Source of the DNA: an uncultured Clostridia bacterium
GTDB lineage: Bacteria; Bacillota; Clostridia; Oscillospirales; CAG-272
Reading direction: 5' to 3'
Length of the DNA: 6,289 nt
Assembly (NCBI GenBank): GCA_947627815.1
Contig: CANQXN010000098.1
Location: forward strand, 1 to 6,289
In this document: in pieces, positions 5,969 to 6,289 of the stretch
Layout: each line of letters begins with the position of its first letter
Position numbering within the stretch: position 1 is the first letter of the stretch
Notes under the pieces: model-generated
What the model saw: the letters and a program-made list of their open reading frames with translations, nothing else
Database searches by the model: none
Told to the model about the DNA's origin: nothing
Translations under genes and position numbers: made by a program

Positions 5969-6289
5969 TTATTTACAGTCGTACCAGGTTTTTCCTACCG
6001 AGACATCGACCGTCAAAGGCACCGCCAAGGACGCGGCGTTTTCCATGCAGGCGCGGAGCAGCTCCGCCACGCGGGGCGCCTCGGCCTCGGGCGCTTCGAT
6101 GATCAATTCGTCGTGTACCTGCAGGATCATGCGCGCCGCAAAGCCTTCTTCGGCCAGCGCCTTTTCCACGGCGATCATGGCAAACTTGATGATGTCGGCG
6201 GCCGTCCCCTGGATCGGGGAATTCATCGCCACGCGTTCGCCGAAGGAGCGCAGTGAGGCGCGCTGGGAGGTAAGCTCGGGAATATACCG
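5969..6289 (-). CDS. polA: DNA polymerase I, C-terminal 106 residues (5' end outside window)
   Basis: Read on the minus strand, the frame is open from the window edge (6289) to TAA at 5971-5969. It starts 'RYIPELTSQRASLRSFGER' and continues 'AMNSPIQGTAADIIK', the conserved palm region of family A polymerases following the O-helix/motif B area. 'QVHDEL' contains the motif C triad H-D-E (Asp codon at 6110-6112), whose aspartate binds catalytic metal. The tail 'VSVGKTWYDCK' matches the usual 'GKNWYEAK' ending, so the C-terminus is intact. The enzyme fills gaps in repair and removes Okazaki primers. An internal GTG at 6232 is not the start, since conserved polymerase sequence continues upstream of it. 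Orientation is convergent with the lipoprotein gene. Whether the exonuclease domains are present cannot be seen. Confidence 0.97.
   Translation of the reverse strand, partial: RYIPELTSQRASLRSFGERVAMNSPIQGTAADIIKFAMIAVEKALAEEGFAARMILQVHDELIIEAPEAEAPRVAELLRACMENAASLAVPLTVDVSVGKTWYDCK

Noticed and set aside
5930..6256. A 108-codon plus-strand open frame at the right end
   Set aside because: It lies opposite the conserved C-terminus of DNA polymerase I and begins immediately after the terminator with no ribosome binding site.
1..6289. Mobile element, CRISPR array, defence island or phage genes
   Set aside because: No transposase or integrase domains, terminal repeats, spaced direct repeats or att-like sites were seen; the genes are transport, surface protein and core replication/repair.

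Overview
This window looks like chromosomal DNA from a Gram-positive, fairly GC-rich anaerobe of the Clostridia, possibly a gut Oscillospirales-type bacterium. That placement is an inference. It rests on the DUF5696 plus two-permease sugar transport layout typical of Firmicutes, strong AGGAG-type ribosome binding sites, an AT-rich sigma-A type promoter, a lipoprotein signal, and a Pol I C-terminus. No transposase, integrase, CRISPR array, tRNA or rRNA is visible, and the housekeeping polA at the right edge argues for a stable chromosomal location.

Layout. Positions 2-3494 hold the 3' part of a plus-strand operon: the C-terminal 481 residues of a DUF5696-type, probably (beta/alpha)-barrel carbohydrate-associated protein, then two ABC sugar-transporter permeases of the MalF/LplB and MalG/AraQ types. 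The genes are nearly contiguous (17 and 5 nt apart). The operon ends in an intrinsic terminator at 3531-3564. No ATPase or solute-binding protein follows. The binding protein is probably upstream of the window, and the ATPase may be a shared MsmX-type protein encoded elsewhere.

Positions 3565-3750 form a compact regulatory region: spaced A-tracts, a near-consensus promoter with an extended -10 element (3669-3697), a short inverted repeat at the predicted transcription start, and a good ribosome binding site. It drives a single gene (3751-5880) for a 709-residue surface lipoprotein. This protein has a Ser/Thr/Pro-rich stalk, an unassigned beta-rich region, an HExxH metallopeptidase domain resembling the basic secretory protein (BSP) family, and a C-terminal F5/8 type C (discoidin/CBM32-like) domain.

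A long hairpin with T-tracts on both strands (5889-5928) separates this gene from the convergent minus-strand polA, of which only the last 106 codons lie in the window.

How they may work together (inference): the left operon handles import and processing of an oligosaccharide, and the lipoprotein anchors a sugar-binding protease at the cell surface. Both would suit a life on glycans or glycoproteins, but the lipoprotein has its own promoter and terminators on both sides, so a functional link is not shown. The longest stretch without a gene is 256 nt (3495-3750).
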